A stretch of 15,384 nucleotides of DNA from JBARCX01 sp049794535. Lineage in GTDB: Bacteria; Pseudomonadota; Gammaproteobacteria; Xanthomonadales; Rhodanobacteraceae. Both the position numbers and the translations under genes were made by a program. Shown here in pieces: positions 1 through 8,043 of this stretch. Every line of letters begins with the position of its first letter. Positions within the stretch are counted from its first letter, which is position 1. Under the pieces are notes generated by a model. The model saw only the letters and a program-made list of their open reading frames with translations. It was not told where the DNA came from and searched no databases. The stretch lies in assembly GCA_049794535.1 (NCBI GenBank), contig JBARCX010000164.1, forward strand, positions 1 to 15,384, read 5' to 3'.

Positions 1-14
1 CATCAACTCAGAGC

Positions 15-2609
15 TTAATGACGGAACGTGAGGTGCCCATGTTCCGCCTCAACAGCAATAGTGGAACCTGGCGCAAAACGCCCTTCGAGAATCTCTCTCG
101 CCAGCGGATTCTCCAATTGTTGCTGAATCGCTCGTTTCAACGGTCGCGCGCCATACACCGGATCGAAACCGACGTTGCCCAATAAAGTCAACGCGTCGTC
201 GCTGATCTCCAGTTTTAGCTGACGCTCAGCAAGGCGTTTCTCCAGGTAGGCAAGTTGGATTTTGGCGATAGCGCGAATCTGGGTTTTCTCCAACGGACGG
301 AACACCACCAACTCATCCAGTCGATTGATGAACTCGGGCCGGAAGTGTGCCTGCACCACACCGAGCACCGACGCTTTCATCTGCGTGTACTGCTCCTCCG
401 CATCGCCCGTACCGCCATTTTCAGACACGTCCTGGATCATCTGCGAGCCGAGGTTGGAGGTCATCACGATCACGGTGTTGCGGAAGTCGACCGTGCGACC
501 TTGGCCATCGGTAAGACGACCATCGTCCAGCACCTGCAGCAGGATGTTGAACACATCCGGATGCGCCTTCTCCACCTCGTCCAACAGAATCACGCTGTAG
601 GGTCGGCGACGCACGGCTTCAGTGAGGTAACCACCCTCCTCGTAACCCACATAACCCGGAGGCGCGCCAATCAAGCGACTCACGGAATGCTTCTCCATGA
701 ACTCGCTCATATCGATGCGCACCATCGCATCCTGCGTATCGAACATGAACTCGGCCAGCGCTTTGCATAGTTCAGTCTTGCCTACGCCGGTGGGGCCCAG
801 GAACAGGAACGAACCGTACGGGCGATTGGGATCGGACAGGCCAGCACGCGCGCGACGGATCGCATCAGAGACAGCACGCACGGCTTCGTCCTGCCCCACT
901 ACGCGTCGATGCAAATCACTCTCCATATGCAGCAGCTTCTCGCGCTCGCCTTCGAGCATCTTGCTGACCGGAATACCGGTCCAGCGCGCGACCACCTCGG
1001 CGATCTCCTCCTCGGTGACCTTGTCCTGTACCAGCTTGAAGTCCTGCGTCTCAGCGGCCTGCGCGGCAGCGAGCTGCTTTTCCAGTTCCGGCAGCTTGCC
1101 GTACTGGATCTCACTCATCTTGGCGTAATCCTGCTGGCGCTGCGCGGCCTCGAGTTCCAGCCGCGCTTTCTCGATTTGCTCCTTCACCTTGGTCGCGCCT
1201 TGCAGCGCAGCCTTTTCGGATTTCCAGATTTCATTGAGGTCGGAGAACTCGCGCTCGAGCTTCTCGATGTCACCCTCCAGATCAGCGAGACGTTGCTTGC
1301 TGGCCTCGTCCTTTTCTTTCTTCAACATCTCGCGCTGGATCTTGAGCTGGATCAGGCGACGCTCAAGACGATCGAGTTCTTCCGGCTTGGAGTCGATCTC
1401 CATGCGGATGCGCGAGGCGGCCTCGTCCATCAAGTCGATCGCTTTGTCCGGCAGCTGGCGATCAGTGATGTAACGGGTCGATAAAGTCGCCGCGGCGACG
1501 ATGGCCGGGTCGGTGATCTCCACGCCGTGATGGACGGCGTAACGTTCTTTCAAACCACGCAGAATTGCGATGGTGTCTTCAACGCTTGGCTCGCCGACAA
1601 ATACTTTCTGGAAGCGGCGCTCCAGCGCCGCGTCCTTCTCGATGTATTTGCGGTACTCATCCAATGTGGTGGCGCCGATGCAATGCAGCTCACCACGCGC
1701 CAGCGCGGGCTTGAGCATGTTGCCGGCATCCATCGCGCCGTCCGCTTTGCCTGCACCGACCATCGTGTGCAGCTCATCGATAAACAGGATCACGCGACCT
1801 TCTTGCTTGGACAGGTCGTTGAGCACGGCTTTCAGACGTTCTTCGAATTCACCACGAAATTTCGCGCCAGCAATCAGCGCGCCCATGTCGAGTGCGAGCA
1901 CGCGGCGATTACGAAGGCCCTCGGGCACCTCGTCTTTGATGATGCGTTGCGCCAGGCCTTCAACAATCGCCGTCTTGCCCACACCGGGCTCGCCGATCAA
2001 CACGGGATTGTTTTTGGTGCGTCGCTGTAAGACCTGAATCGTGCGGCGAATCTCTTCATCGCGACCGATCACCGGGTCGAGCTTGCCCAACTCAGCGCGT
2101 GCGGTGAGATCGACGCAATATTTCTCCAGCGCTTGGCGTTGCTCTTCAGCGTTCTCGCTCTGTACTTTTTCGCCACCACGCAGCTTTTCGATCGCCGCTT
2201 CCAGGTTCGGCTTGGTCGCACCGGCCGCTTTTAGCGCCGCGCCCAGCTCGCCCTTGTCGTCCAACGCGGCCAGCACGAACAGTTCGCTGGCGATGAACTG
2301 ATCACCGCGTTGTTGCGCCAGCTTGTCGGTCAAGTTGAGCAGGCGCGTCAGCTCGTTGCCGACATGCACATTACCTTCCTGGCCACTGATCTTGGGAAGG
2401 CGCTCCAGCGTGTCGTTGATACGCTGCCGCAGCGCCGGCACGTTGACCTGCGCCTGGGTGAGCAGCGGCGCTGTCGAGCCGCCTTGCTGATCGAGCAGCG
2501 CAGCCATCACGTGCGCCGGCTCGAGCATGTTGTTGTCGCGACCTACGGCCAGCGATTGCGCGTCGGCCAGCGCCTGCTGGAAACGCGAAGTGAGTTTGTC
2601 CATCCGCAT
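15..2609 (-). CDS. clpB: ClpB, ATP-dependent protein disaggregase (Hsp100)
   Basis: ClpB is a cytoplasmic hexameric AAA+ chaperone that, with DnaK/DnaJ/GrpE, pulls polypeptides out of heat-induced aggregates. The 864-residue product shows the whole family layout: an N-terminal Clp repeat domain (about 1-145), AAA-1 with Walker A GEPGVGKT (206-213), Walker B ILFIDE (273-278) and paired arginines at 330-331, a charged coiled-coil middle domain (about 405-525), and AAA-2 with Walker A GPTGVGKT (604-611), pore loop GYVG (651-654) and Walker B VILLDE (672-677). E. coli ClpB is 857 residues and also begins MRxDxLT. The frame stays open to 2696, but that start lies upstream of the sigma-32 promoter at 2666-2693. 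The ATG at 2609 has GGGG seven bases before it, so 2609 is chosen. It follows pgeF on the same strand after a 133-bp gap. Identification is certain and the start is very likely. Confidence 0.98.
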   Translation of the reverse strand: MRMDKLTSRFQQALADAQSLAVGRDNNMLEPAHVMAALLDQQGGSTAPLLTQAQVNVPALRQRINDTLERLPKISGQEGNVHVGNELTRLLNLTDKLAQQRGDQFIASELFVLAALDDKGELGAALKAAGATKPNLEAAIEKLRGGEKVQSENAEEQRQALEKYCVDLTARAELGKLDPVIGRDEEIRRTIQVLQRRTKNNPVLIGEPGVGKTAIVEGLAQRIIKDEVPEGLRNRRVLALDMGALIAGAKFRGEFEERLKAVLNDLSKQEGRVILFIDELHTMVGAGKADGAMDAGNMLKPALARGELHCIGATTLDEYRKYIEKDAALERRFQKVFVGEPSVEDTIAILRGLKERYAVHHGVEITDPAIVAAATLSTRYITDRQLPDKAIDLMDEAASRIRMEIDSKPEELDRLERRLIQLKIQREMLKKEKDEASKQRLADLEGDIEKLEREFSDLNEIWKSEKAALQGATKVKEQIEKARLELEAAQRQQDYAKMSEIQYGKLPELEKQLAAAQAAETQDFKLVQDKVTEEEIAEVVARWTGIPVSKMLEGEREKLLHMESDLHRRVVGQDEAVRAVSDAIRRARAGLSDPNRPYGSFLFLGPTGVGKTELCKALAEFMFDTQDAMVRIDMSEFMEKHSVSRLIGAPPGYVGYEEGGYLTEAVRRRPYSVILLDEVEKAHPDVFNILLQVLDDGRLTDGQGRTVDFRNTVIVMTSNLGSQMIQDVSENGGTGDAEEQYTQMKASVLGVVQAHFRPEFINRLDELVVFRPLEKTQIRAIAKIQLAYLEKRLAERQLKLEISDDALTLLGNVGFDPVYGARPLKRAIQQQLENPLAREILEGRFAPGSTIAVEAEHGHLTFRH

Positions 2610-2665
2610 GAGTGATCCCCGCCAGAGATGAAAAGATTTGGCGGACGCGCCGCCACTGTCCCAGA

Positions 2666-2693
2666 AAATGCGGACAGCGTCGGGCGATTCAAG
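2666..2693 (-). promoter_or_regulatory. Sigma-32 (heat-shock) promoter of clpB
   Basis: On the minus strand CTTGAA (2693-2688) is followed by a 14-bp spacer and CCGCATTT (2673-2666). The RpoH consensus is CTTGAA-N13-15-CCCCATnT, so the -35 is perfect and the -10 differs at one informative base. Transcription would start near 2658, giving a leader of about 50 nt before the ATG at 2609. This gives clpB its own stress control apart from rluD-pgeF. Confidence 0.85.
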
Positions 2694-2742
2694 CACTCAT
2701 GACGCTAAAGCGACGTCACGACTTCAGCTTACGATAGAGCGA

Positions 2743-3501
2743 TCAATCGTCCGCGAGCCAGATCAGGCTGGCGAAACGGCCGCTACGCGCACCCTCGCGA
2801 CGGTAGGAATAGAAGCGTGGATCGGTCAGCGTGTCGAAACCGCCACCGTGGATACGAGTGACTCCTGCCGCCTTTAACCGCCGCCGTGCCAGTGTGGCGA
2901 GATCGCACTGCCAGTGGCCCGGCCGTGTCGGCGTGAAGCAAGCAACGGCGGCGGCGTCATGGTCGACAAAGGCGGCGTATACCTCCTCACCCACCTCATA
3001 CGAAGCGGCGCCGATGCAGGGGCCAAGCCATGCCAGTAGATGCTCCGATGACGTTTGCATTTGCTCGACCGTCGCCTCTAGCACCCCCGCGGCCAGCCCA
3101 CGCCAACCGGCATGCGCCGCGCCAATCTCACGGCCATCGTCAGCGCAGAACAGCACCGACAGACAATCCGCGGTAAGGATTGCCAGCACCGTGCCAGGTA
3201 AATGCGATACGGCGGCGTCCGCATGCGGTTCATCCGGGCTGGGCAGCGGCCCCAGCTCGGCCACGCTGCTGCCATGCACCTGCCGCAACCAGCGCGGCGA
3301 TGCCGGCAGGTTCAAGGCCTGCTGCAAGACGCTGCGATTGCTGGTCACGGCGTCTTGCACATCCCCACTACGCAAACCGAGATTGAAACGACCAAACGGC
3401 GGCGACGACACACCGGGCCCATCACGGGTGGTGATCGCTGCGTGCACATTCCGCGGTGCGGGCCAATCGGGGAAGATCCAGGCGTCAGTCATCGGGGGCA
3501 C
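2743..3501 (-). CDS. pgeF: PgeF/YfiH laccase-domain protein (peptidoglycan editing factor)
   Basis: Member of the YfiH/DUF152 multicopper-oxidase-like family. Members have been reported to edit the peptidoglycan precursor (E. coli PgeF), to oxidise polyphenols, and to act as purine nucleoside phosphorylases (LACC1 relatives). The conserved metal-site residues are visible in order: His in QVHG (residue 76 from the GTG start), Cys in TADC (113) and His in AAHAGWRG (130), followed by LGPCIGAASYEVG. The C-terminus has the usual FYSYRREGxxxGRFASLIWL ending. Length, 252 residues, is normal. A GTG at 3501 has GAGG nine bases upstream and lies 11 nt after the rluD stop. An internal ATG at 3492 matches the length of E. 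coli YfiH better but lacks a ribosome site. It is very probably co-transcribed with rluD. The cytoplasmic location and exact activity are family inferences. Confidence 0.94.
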   Translation of the reverse strand: MPPMTDAWIFPDWPAPRNVHAAITTRDGPGVSSPPFGRFNLGLRSGDVQDAVTSNRSVLQQALNLPASPRWLRQVHGSSVAELGPLPSPDEPHADAAVSHLPGTVLAILTADCLSVLFCADDGREIGAAHAGWRGLAAGVLEATVEQMQTSSEHLLAWLGPCIGAASYEVGEEVYAAFVDHDAAAVACFTPTRPGHWQCDLATLARRRLKAAGVTRIHGGGFDTLTDPRFYSYRREGARSGRFASLIWLADD

Positions 3502-3512
3502 AACTTAAAGCC

Positions 3513-4487
3513 TCAATAGTCATCTGCGCCGTGAGTGGCTAGATCGTCACGCAGGGCAACCACCAGCGCATCCAGGTCCGCCGGGCGCTCGGTACTGAAC
3601 GAGAGCGACTCACCGGTTACCGGATGCACAAACGCCAACCGCTCCGCGTGCAACGCCTGTCGACGGAAACCACGCAGCACGGCAATCAGTTCCGCCGAGG
3701 CCCCCTTGGGCAGCCTCAGGCCACCGCCGTACAGCGGATCGCCGATGAGCGGATGGTTGATATGCCCCATATGCACACGAATCTGGTGCGTACGGCCGGT
3801 TTCCAGGTTGCACTGGATCAGGCTGTGCGCCCGGAAACGCTCGCGTAGACGGTAATGAGTGACCGCATGCTTGCCGTCTTCCTCGTCACGCACAGCCTGG
3901 CGCAGGCGATCGCCCATGTGCCGGCCAATCGGCGCATCCACCGTGCCTCCGGCCACCATGGTGCCCAGCACCACCGCCTCGTACTGCCGTTCGACATCAT
4001 GCCGCGACAACATATCGACCAGGCCGGTGTGGGTGGCCAGGGTCTTGGCCACCACCATCAGGCCGGAGGTGTCCTTGTCCAGGCGGTGCACGATGCCGCC
4101 TCGCGGTAGCTCAGCGAGCACGGGGTCATGATGCAGCAGCGCGTTCAGCACGGTGCCGGCAGGGTTGCCGGCACCAGGGTGTACCACCAGCCCGGTGGGC
4201 TTGTTCAGCACCAGCAGGTACTCATCCTCGTACACGATATCGAGCGCGATAGCCTCCGGCGCGCTGGTCACCTCGGTCTCAAGCTCGACCTCCAGCCGCA
4301 CCTGCTCACCCCCGCGCAGCAATTGCCGCGGTGGCGCCACGACGCCATCCAGGGTGACCGCCCCTGCCTTCACCCAGCTGGTCAACCGGGAACGCGAATA
4401 GTCGGGGAACATCTCGGCCAAAGCTTGGTCGAACCTCCGACCTGCCGCCGATAGGGGTACCACAGCCTCATGGCGGATAACGGTCAC
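3513..4487 (-). CDS. rluD: RluD, 23S rRNA pseudouridine(1911/1915/1917) synthase
   Basis: RluD isomerises three uridines in helix 69 of 23S rRNA and supports late assembly of the 50S subunit. The 324-residue protein begins with an S4 RNA-binding domain (about 18-75, DYSRSRLTSWVKAGAVTLDG). The RluA-type catalytic core follows, with HRLDKDTSGL (134-143) whose Asp137 is the catalytic nucleophile, and the later family motif ETGRTHQIRVHM (229-240). Length equals E. coli RluD (326). The start is GTG at 4487, with GGGGAGG five bases upstream, which is the strongest ribosome site in this cluster. It is divergent from bamD and first in a likely operon with pgeF, an arrangement also found in E. coli (bamD divergent from rluD-yfiH-clpB). 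RluA or RluC are alternatives, but the neighbourhood and the S4 domain favour RluD. Confidence 0.96.
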   Translation of the reverse strand: MTVIRHEAVVPLSAAGRRFDQALAEMFPDYSRSRLTSWVKAGAVTLDGVVAPPRQLLRGGEQVRLEVELETEVTSAPEAIALDIVYEDEYLLVLNKPTGLVVHPGAGNPAGTVLNALLHHDPVLAELPRGGIVHRLDKDTSGLMVVAKTLATHTGLVDMLSRHDVERQYEAVVLGTMVAGGTVDAPIGRHMGDRLRQAVRDEEDGKHAVTHYRLRERFRAHSLIQCNLETGRTHQIRVHMGHINHPLIGDPLYGGGLRLPKGASAELIAVLRGFRRQALHAERLAFVHPVTGESLSFSTERPADLDALVVALRDDLATHGADDY

Positions 4488-4492
4488 AGCGG

Positions 4493-4497
4493 CCTCC
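4493..4497 (-). promoter_or_regulatory. Ribosome binding site of rluD
   Basis: The minus strand reads GGAGG followed by five bases and GTG. This fixes the non-ATG start of rluD at 4487. Confidence 0.7.
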
Positions 4498-4525
4498 CCG
4501 ACCCATGGTCGGTTTCGGCTATGAT
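4498..4525 (+). promoter_or_regulatory. Candidate sigma-70 promoter of bamD
   Basis: TATGAT at 4520-4525 matches the -10 consensus at five of six positions. CCGACC at 4498-4503, 16 bases upstream, is only a half match to the -35. The site lies in the 71-bp gap between the divergent rluD and bamD starts. Transcription from it would begin near 4532, which excludes the upstream in-frame ATG at 4505 as the bamD start. Confidence 0.4.
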
Positions 4526-4558
4526 GCCTTTTCGATCAAACATCTGAATCCCTTACTC

Positions 4559-5413
4559 ATGCGCGTAACGAAGCCGCTGGTTGTCCAACTGCCCGTTCTG
4601 AAAGTACTTGTTGTACTTGCTCTTATCGTATCGATGAGCGGCTGTGCCCTGTTCCGCCATAAGGGACCGAACATCGACACCATGCCGCTGCCGGAGCTTT
4701 ATACGAAAGCGCATGATGCCCTGATCCATGCCGATTACAGTGCCGCCGAGAAGGATTACCAGCGACTGATCGCCCGTTTTCCCTCCGGCGAATACAACGA
4801 ACAGGCTCAGTTGGATCTGACCTATGCGCAGTACAAGAACAACAAGCCGGATGATGCGTACTCGACGATCAACCGCTTCATCAAGACGTATCCCACCAAT
4901 AAACACGTCGATTATGCCTACTATCTGCGCGGCCTGATCAATTTTGATCGTACCAGCGGTGTAATCGAGCGTTACGTGGATCGTTCCAGCGCGCAGTCGC
5001 GCCGTGACCAGGGCTTCAACCTGAAGTCCTTCGACGACTTCTCGGAGCTGACCCGTCGCTTCCCTGACAGTGCTTACGCTGCCGATGCCCGCCAGCGCAT
5101 GATCTACCTGCGCAACGTGCTGGCGCAGTACGAGGTTAACGTGGCCGAGTTCTACCTGCGCCACAAAGCCTTCATCGCCTCGGCTGACCGCGCACAGTAT
5201 GTGGTTGAGCATTACCAGCAGGCGCCGCAGACCGGTGACGCGCTGGCCATCCTGACCCGCAGCTACCTCTCGCTGGGCCAGACGGCCAACGCTGAACAGG
5301 TGCGCAAGGTACTGGCCTTGAACTACCCGAATCATCCGTACCTGACGGACCCAAAGTGGCCGCGCGCACCGTCGACCCTGCGTAAGCTGGTTCCGTTCTC
5401 CGGTCACCACTAA
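4559..5413 (+). CDS. bamD: BamD, outer-membrane lipoprotein of the beta-barrel assembly machinery
   Basis: BamD (YfiO) is the essential lipoprotein partner of BamA in folding outer-membrane proteins. It acts at the periplasmic face of the outer membrane. The 284-residue product has a lipoprotein signal peptide: basic residues, a hydrophobic core (about 13-25), then SMSGC with the lipidated Cys29. Residue +2 is Ala, not Asp, so outer-membrane sorting by Lol is expected. The body is tetratricopeptide-like helical repeats (for example YSAAEKDYQRLIARFPSGEY and DAYSTINRFIKTYP), and YYLRGLINF is a family hallmark. The frame extends upstream to an ATG at 4505, which would put 18 extra residues before the signal peptide and overlaps the likely -10, so 4559 is preferred. 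The ribosome site before 4559 is weak. It is followed by a strong terminator. Confidence 0.95.
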   Translation: MRVTKPLVVQLPVLKVLVVLALIVSMSGCALFRHKGPNIDTMPLPELYTKAHDALIHADYSAAEKDYQRLIARFPSGEYNEQAQLDLTYAQYKNNKPDDAYSTINRFIKTYPTNKHVDYAYYLRGLINFDRTSGVIERYVDRSSAQSRRDQGFNLKSFDDFSELTRRFPDSAYAADARQRMIYLRNVLAQYEVNVAEFYLRHKAFIASADRAQYVVEHYQQAPQTGDALAILTRSYLSLGQTANAEQVRKVLALNYPNHPYLTDPKWPRAPSTLRKLVPFSGHH

Positions 5414-5432
5414 GCAGAACAGACATCGAAAG

Positions 5433-5464
5433 AAAAAAGCCGGCGCTATACGCCGGCTTTTTTT
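5433..5464. terminator. Bidirectional intrinsic terminator between bamD and nadE
   Basis: GCCGGCG (5439-5445), loop CTATA, CGCCGGC (5451-5457): a perfect 7-bp GC stem flanked by six A on the left and seven T on the right. It therefore has a U-tract in both directions. It ends bamD on the plus strand and nadE on the minus strand, which converge here. Confidence 0.93.
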
Positions 5465-5507
5465 ATTGGCCCAGAGGTCTATTGGCCTAGAGCCGGACTT
5501 CCGAACC

Positions 5508-7130
5508 TCAACGCCAACCGGATGTGATGGGATAACGCCGCTCACGGCCAAAGGCACGCGTGGTGACGCGCGGACCAGGCGCTGACTGGCGCCGCTTGAA
5601 CTCATTGATCAACACCAGCCGCACGACGCGGTGCACTGTCTGCGCAGCAAACCCGGCGGCGATGATCTCGGCCTGCGACTGCTCGTTCTCGATGAAGCGG
5701 GCGAGAATCGCGTCCAGCTCATCATATGGCGGCAACGAGTCCTGATCCGTCTGGTTATCGCGCAATTCGGCCGAGGGTGGGCGTTCGATCACTGCCGTGG
5801 GAATGGCCTCTTCGCCGCCTGCTTGCGCATTGCGCCAGCGCGACAGCCGATACACCACCGTCTTGTATACGTCTTTCAATGGCGCATAGGCGCCGCACAT
5901 GTCGCCGTACAACGTGGCGTAGCCCACCGCCATCTCACTCTTGTTGCCCGTCGCGAGCAGCAACTTGCCATGCTTGTTGGAGAGCGCCATGAGCATGACG
6001 CCGCGGGTACGCGACTGCAGATTCTCCTCGGTCGTATCGGCCCCCTTGCCGGCAAAAGCCGGAGTCAACGCGGCAACGAACGATTGGTATGTCGGCTCGA
6101 TATCGATCACGTGGTAATCCACACCGAGCTTTTCCGCTTGTGCACGTGCGCCGTCCAACGAGAGCTGCGATGTGTAGCGCGTGGGCATCATGACTGCGGT
6201 AACACGATCAGCACCCAGCGCATCCACCGCTAGCGCTAACGTCAGTGCCGAATCGATGCCACCGGACAGACCAAGCAACACGCCAGGAAAGCCGCTCTTG
6301 TTGATGTAATCGCGAACGCCACGCACCAATGCCGCGTACAGCGTGGCTTCGAGCGCGTTATCAGCGACGACGGGCCAGTGCTCGGCGCGCAAGGTACGCG
6401 TGCTGGGATCGAACTCAGCCCACAACAGTGCATCGACAAAAGCCGGCGCACGCGCAGCGACAGAGCCATCACTATTCACGAGCAGCGAGGCACCGTCATA
6501 AACCACCTCATCCTGCCCACCAATCAAGTTCAGATAGACGATGGCGCAACCGGTTTCCCGCGCGCGTGCCTGCAGCACCTCCTCGCGCTCGACCTGCTTG
6601 GCGTTGTCCCAGGGTGAAGCATTGATGACCACGATAAGCTCAGCGCCAGCCGTGGCCGCAGCGGCGGCTGGCTCAGGCTGCCAGATGTCTTCGCAGATCA
6701 AATAACCGACACGCACACCATCCATCACGCCGATGGCACTCGTACGTCCAGGGCGGAAATAGCGCTTGTCGTCGAATACGCCGTAATTCGGCAAGGCCTG
6801 TTTGTGCGTGATCTGCACAATCTCTCCGTCGCGCAGCAAAGCCGCGGCGTTGTACACCTCGCCCTGACTGTGCGGGAAACCCACGATGGCAGCCACGCCG
6901 TTGGTATCGGCTGCCACTGACTGCAATGCATCCTGGCAAGCCGCGAGGAAGCTGGGGCGCAGCAGCAAATCTTCCGGCGGATAACCACTCAAGGTCAGCT
7001 CGGGAAACACCACGAGCGTCGCACCACCAACACGTGCCTGCTGCAGGAGGTCGCGTACTTTGGCCGTGTTGGCGGCAACAGCGCCCACCGAAAAATCGTA
7101 TTGAGCCAGCGCCAGACGTAGGACAGCCAT
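5508..7130 (-). CDS. nadE: NadE, glutamine-dependent NAD+ synthetase
   Basis: Catalyses the last step of NAD synthesis: ATP-dependent amidation of deamido-NAD using ammonia drawn from glutamine. The 540-residue protein is the two-domain type. The N-terminal nitrilase-fold glutaminase has the catalytic triad Glu44 (FPELTLSGYPPEDLLL), Lys110 (HKQALPNYGVFD) and Cys146 (LICEDIW). The C-terminal synthetase has the pyrophosphate loop SGGIDS (289-294) and LLATGNKSEMAVGYATLYGDM further on. The frame opens at 7178, but the family start MAVLRLALAQYDF corresponds to the ATG at 7130 (AAGAACG upstream, modest). It is monocistronic as far as visible: convergent with bamD across a shared terminator and divergent from the hdeD-like gene. 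Confidence 0.97.
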   Translation of the reverse strand: MAVLRLALAQYDFSVGAVAANTAKVRDLLQQARVGGATLVVFPELTLSGYPPEDLLLRPSFLAACQDALQSVAADTNGVAAIVGFPHSQGEVYNAAALLRDGEIVQITHKQALPNYGVFDDKRYFRPGRTSAIGVMDGVRVGYLICEDIWQPEPAAAAATAGAELIVVINASPWDNAKQVEREEVLQARARETGCAIVYLNLIGGQDEVVYDGASLLVNSDGSVAARAPAFVDALLWAEFDPSTRTLRAEHWPVVADNALEATLYAALVRGVRDYINKSGFPGVLLGLSGGIDSALTLALAVDALGADRVTAVMMPTRYTSQLSLDGARAQAEKLGVDYHVIDIEPTYQSFVAALTPAFAGKGADTTEENLQSRTRGVMLMALSNKHGKLLLATGNKSEMAVGYATLYGDMCGAYAPLKDVYKTVVYRLSRWRNAQAGGEEAIPTAVIERPPSAELRDNQTDQDSLPPYDELDAILARFIENEQSQAEIIAAGFAAQTVHRVVRLVLINEFKRRQSAPGPRVTTRAFGRERRYPITSGWR

Positions 7131-7380
7131 CGTTCGTTCTTGTGTGGGATCGACCGGGGATAAATGGTAATGCATCACGCCCGATACAAGAGGAAACGGC
7201 TGATTCTTCGCACTTCCGGAGAAATTCTAAGGACTGTCTGGTTGTCGCATGTCATAACACCCCCATATTTGCTGCTGCGCCAGCCTATGGGGTATGAGCT
7301 TCTCCAGCTTGTGTTGTGCGTACTGAAGTAAGCCTGGACGCTGGCGCGTAACCCGTAAACCTTAAGGAAAAGGAATCCCT
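7131..7380. other. Intergenic region between divergent nadE and hdeD-like genes
   Basis: 250 bp without a convincing reading frame. It must hold both promoters. On the plus strand CCCCATAT (7261-7268) matches a sigma-32 -10 perfectly, with only GTTGTC as a poor -35 14 bp upstream. GGAAAAGGA just before 7381 is the ribosome site of the hdeD-like gene. No clear sigma-70 pair was found for nadE. Confidence 0.45.
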
Positions 7381-7923
7381 ATGCTGCTTTATTCCCCCAC
7401 TAGCCGATACGCCAGACCCTTAGCCATCGCCCTGATCATCATCGGCATCATCAGCATTGCTGCGCCGCTGATGAGCAGCATCGTGATTACGCTACTGGTT
7501 GCTTGTGCCGTCGTCGTTGCCGGCATCGTGCATCTCACCCTGGCCTTTCAACACCAACATGCGGGAAGTCGCATTTGGCACATCGTGGCGGCTCTGGTAC
7601 TCATCGCCGGTGGTGGACTCCTCATCGCCCTTCCGTTGGATGCAGCCGCTTCGTTCACACTCGTCATTGCCGCGTTGTTCGTCGTCACCGGCTTGATGCG
7701 CATATCCGCGTGGCTCTCTATCCACGCCAAAGCAGCCACCGTTTGGGTATTGGTCGACGGCATCATTACCACCGTGCTCGGTGTGGCACTTATCGCCATG
7801 TGGCCGAGCAGCAGCCTTTGGACGATCGGCACACTGGCAGGCGTAAGCTTCATCTTTAACGGTTTCGCTGCTCTGCAAAACACATCGAAAACTAGACAAC
7901 ATGCCGCTCGCCTTCGACCGTAA
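7381..7923 (+). CDS. HdeD family (DUF308) membrane protein
   Basis: A 180-residue inner-membrane protein of the HdeD/DUF308 family. HdeD is the acid-resistance membrane protein of E. coli, but many members have no known role. Six hydrophobic segments are evident at about 12-31, 33-56, 65-86, 89-111, 120-141 and 145-165, in three helix pairs, which is the internal triplication typical of the family. Only short basic tails lie outside the membrane. The start ATG at 7381 is preceded by AGGAAAAGGA with good spacing. No hdeA/hdeB-like partner is nearby, so an acid-resistance role is not implied. It ends before a 15-bp stem terminator and converges on the ArgO-type exporter. Family assignment is firm and function is not. 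Confidence 0.88.
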   Translation: MLLYSPTSRYARPLAIALIIIGIISIAAPLMSSIVITLLVACAVVVAGIVHLTLAFQHQHAGSRIWHIVAALVLIAGGGLLIALPLDAAASFTLVIAALFVVTGLMRISAWLSIHAKAATVWVLVDGIITTVLGVALIAMWPSSSLWTIGTLAGVSFIFNGFAALQNTSKTRQHAARLRP

Positions 7924-7966
7924 TCTACGTGCGATGCAGACACAGTCACTAGGCTGTGTGAGATGA

Positions 7967-8002
7967 AAACAAAGGGGCTGCTATCACGCAGCCCCTTTGT
8001 TT
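7967..8002. terminator. Bidirectional hairpin terminator between hdeD-like gene and argO
   Basis: Perfect 15-bp inverted repeat AAACAAAGGGGCTGC (7967-7981) and its complement (7988-8002) around a 6-nt loop. The GC core is bordered by A-rich and T-rich arms on either side, so it can act in both directions. It sits between two convergent genes. Confidence 0.88.
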
Positions 8003-8043
8003 AGCCGCAAAGGCTAACGTCAGGAAAACTACCGCACTGATCG

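Noticed and set aside
909..2030. Several long plus-strand open frames opposite clpB
   Set aside because: clpB is certain across this span. The antisense frames show low-complexity Leu/Arg-rich translation only.
2701..2717. Small hairpin between pgeF and clpB considered as a terminator
   Set aside because: The stem is only three to four pairs with a mismatch and has no T-tract.
4505..4558. Upstream ATG that would extend bamD by 18 residues
   Set aside because: It would place a non-hydrophobic segment before the lipoprotein signal and overlaps the likely -10 at 4520-4525.
4553..5605. 350-codon minus-strand open frame opposite bamD
   Set aside because: It lies antisense to the well-identified bamD, crosses the intrinsic terminator and runs into nadE. 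Its product has no recognisable domain, so it is a shadow of codon bias.
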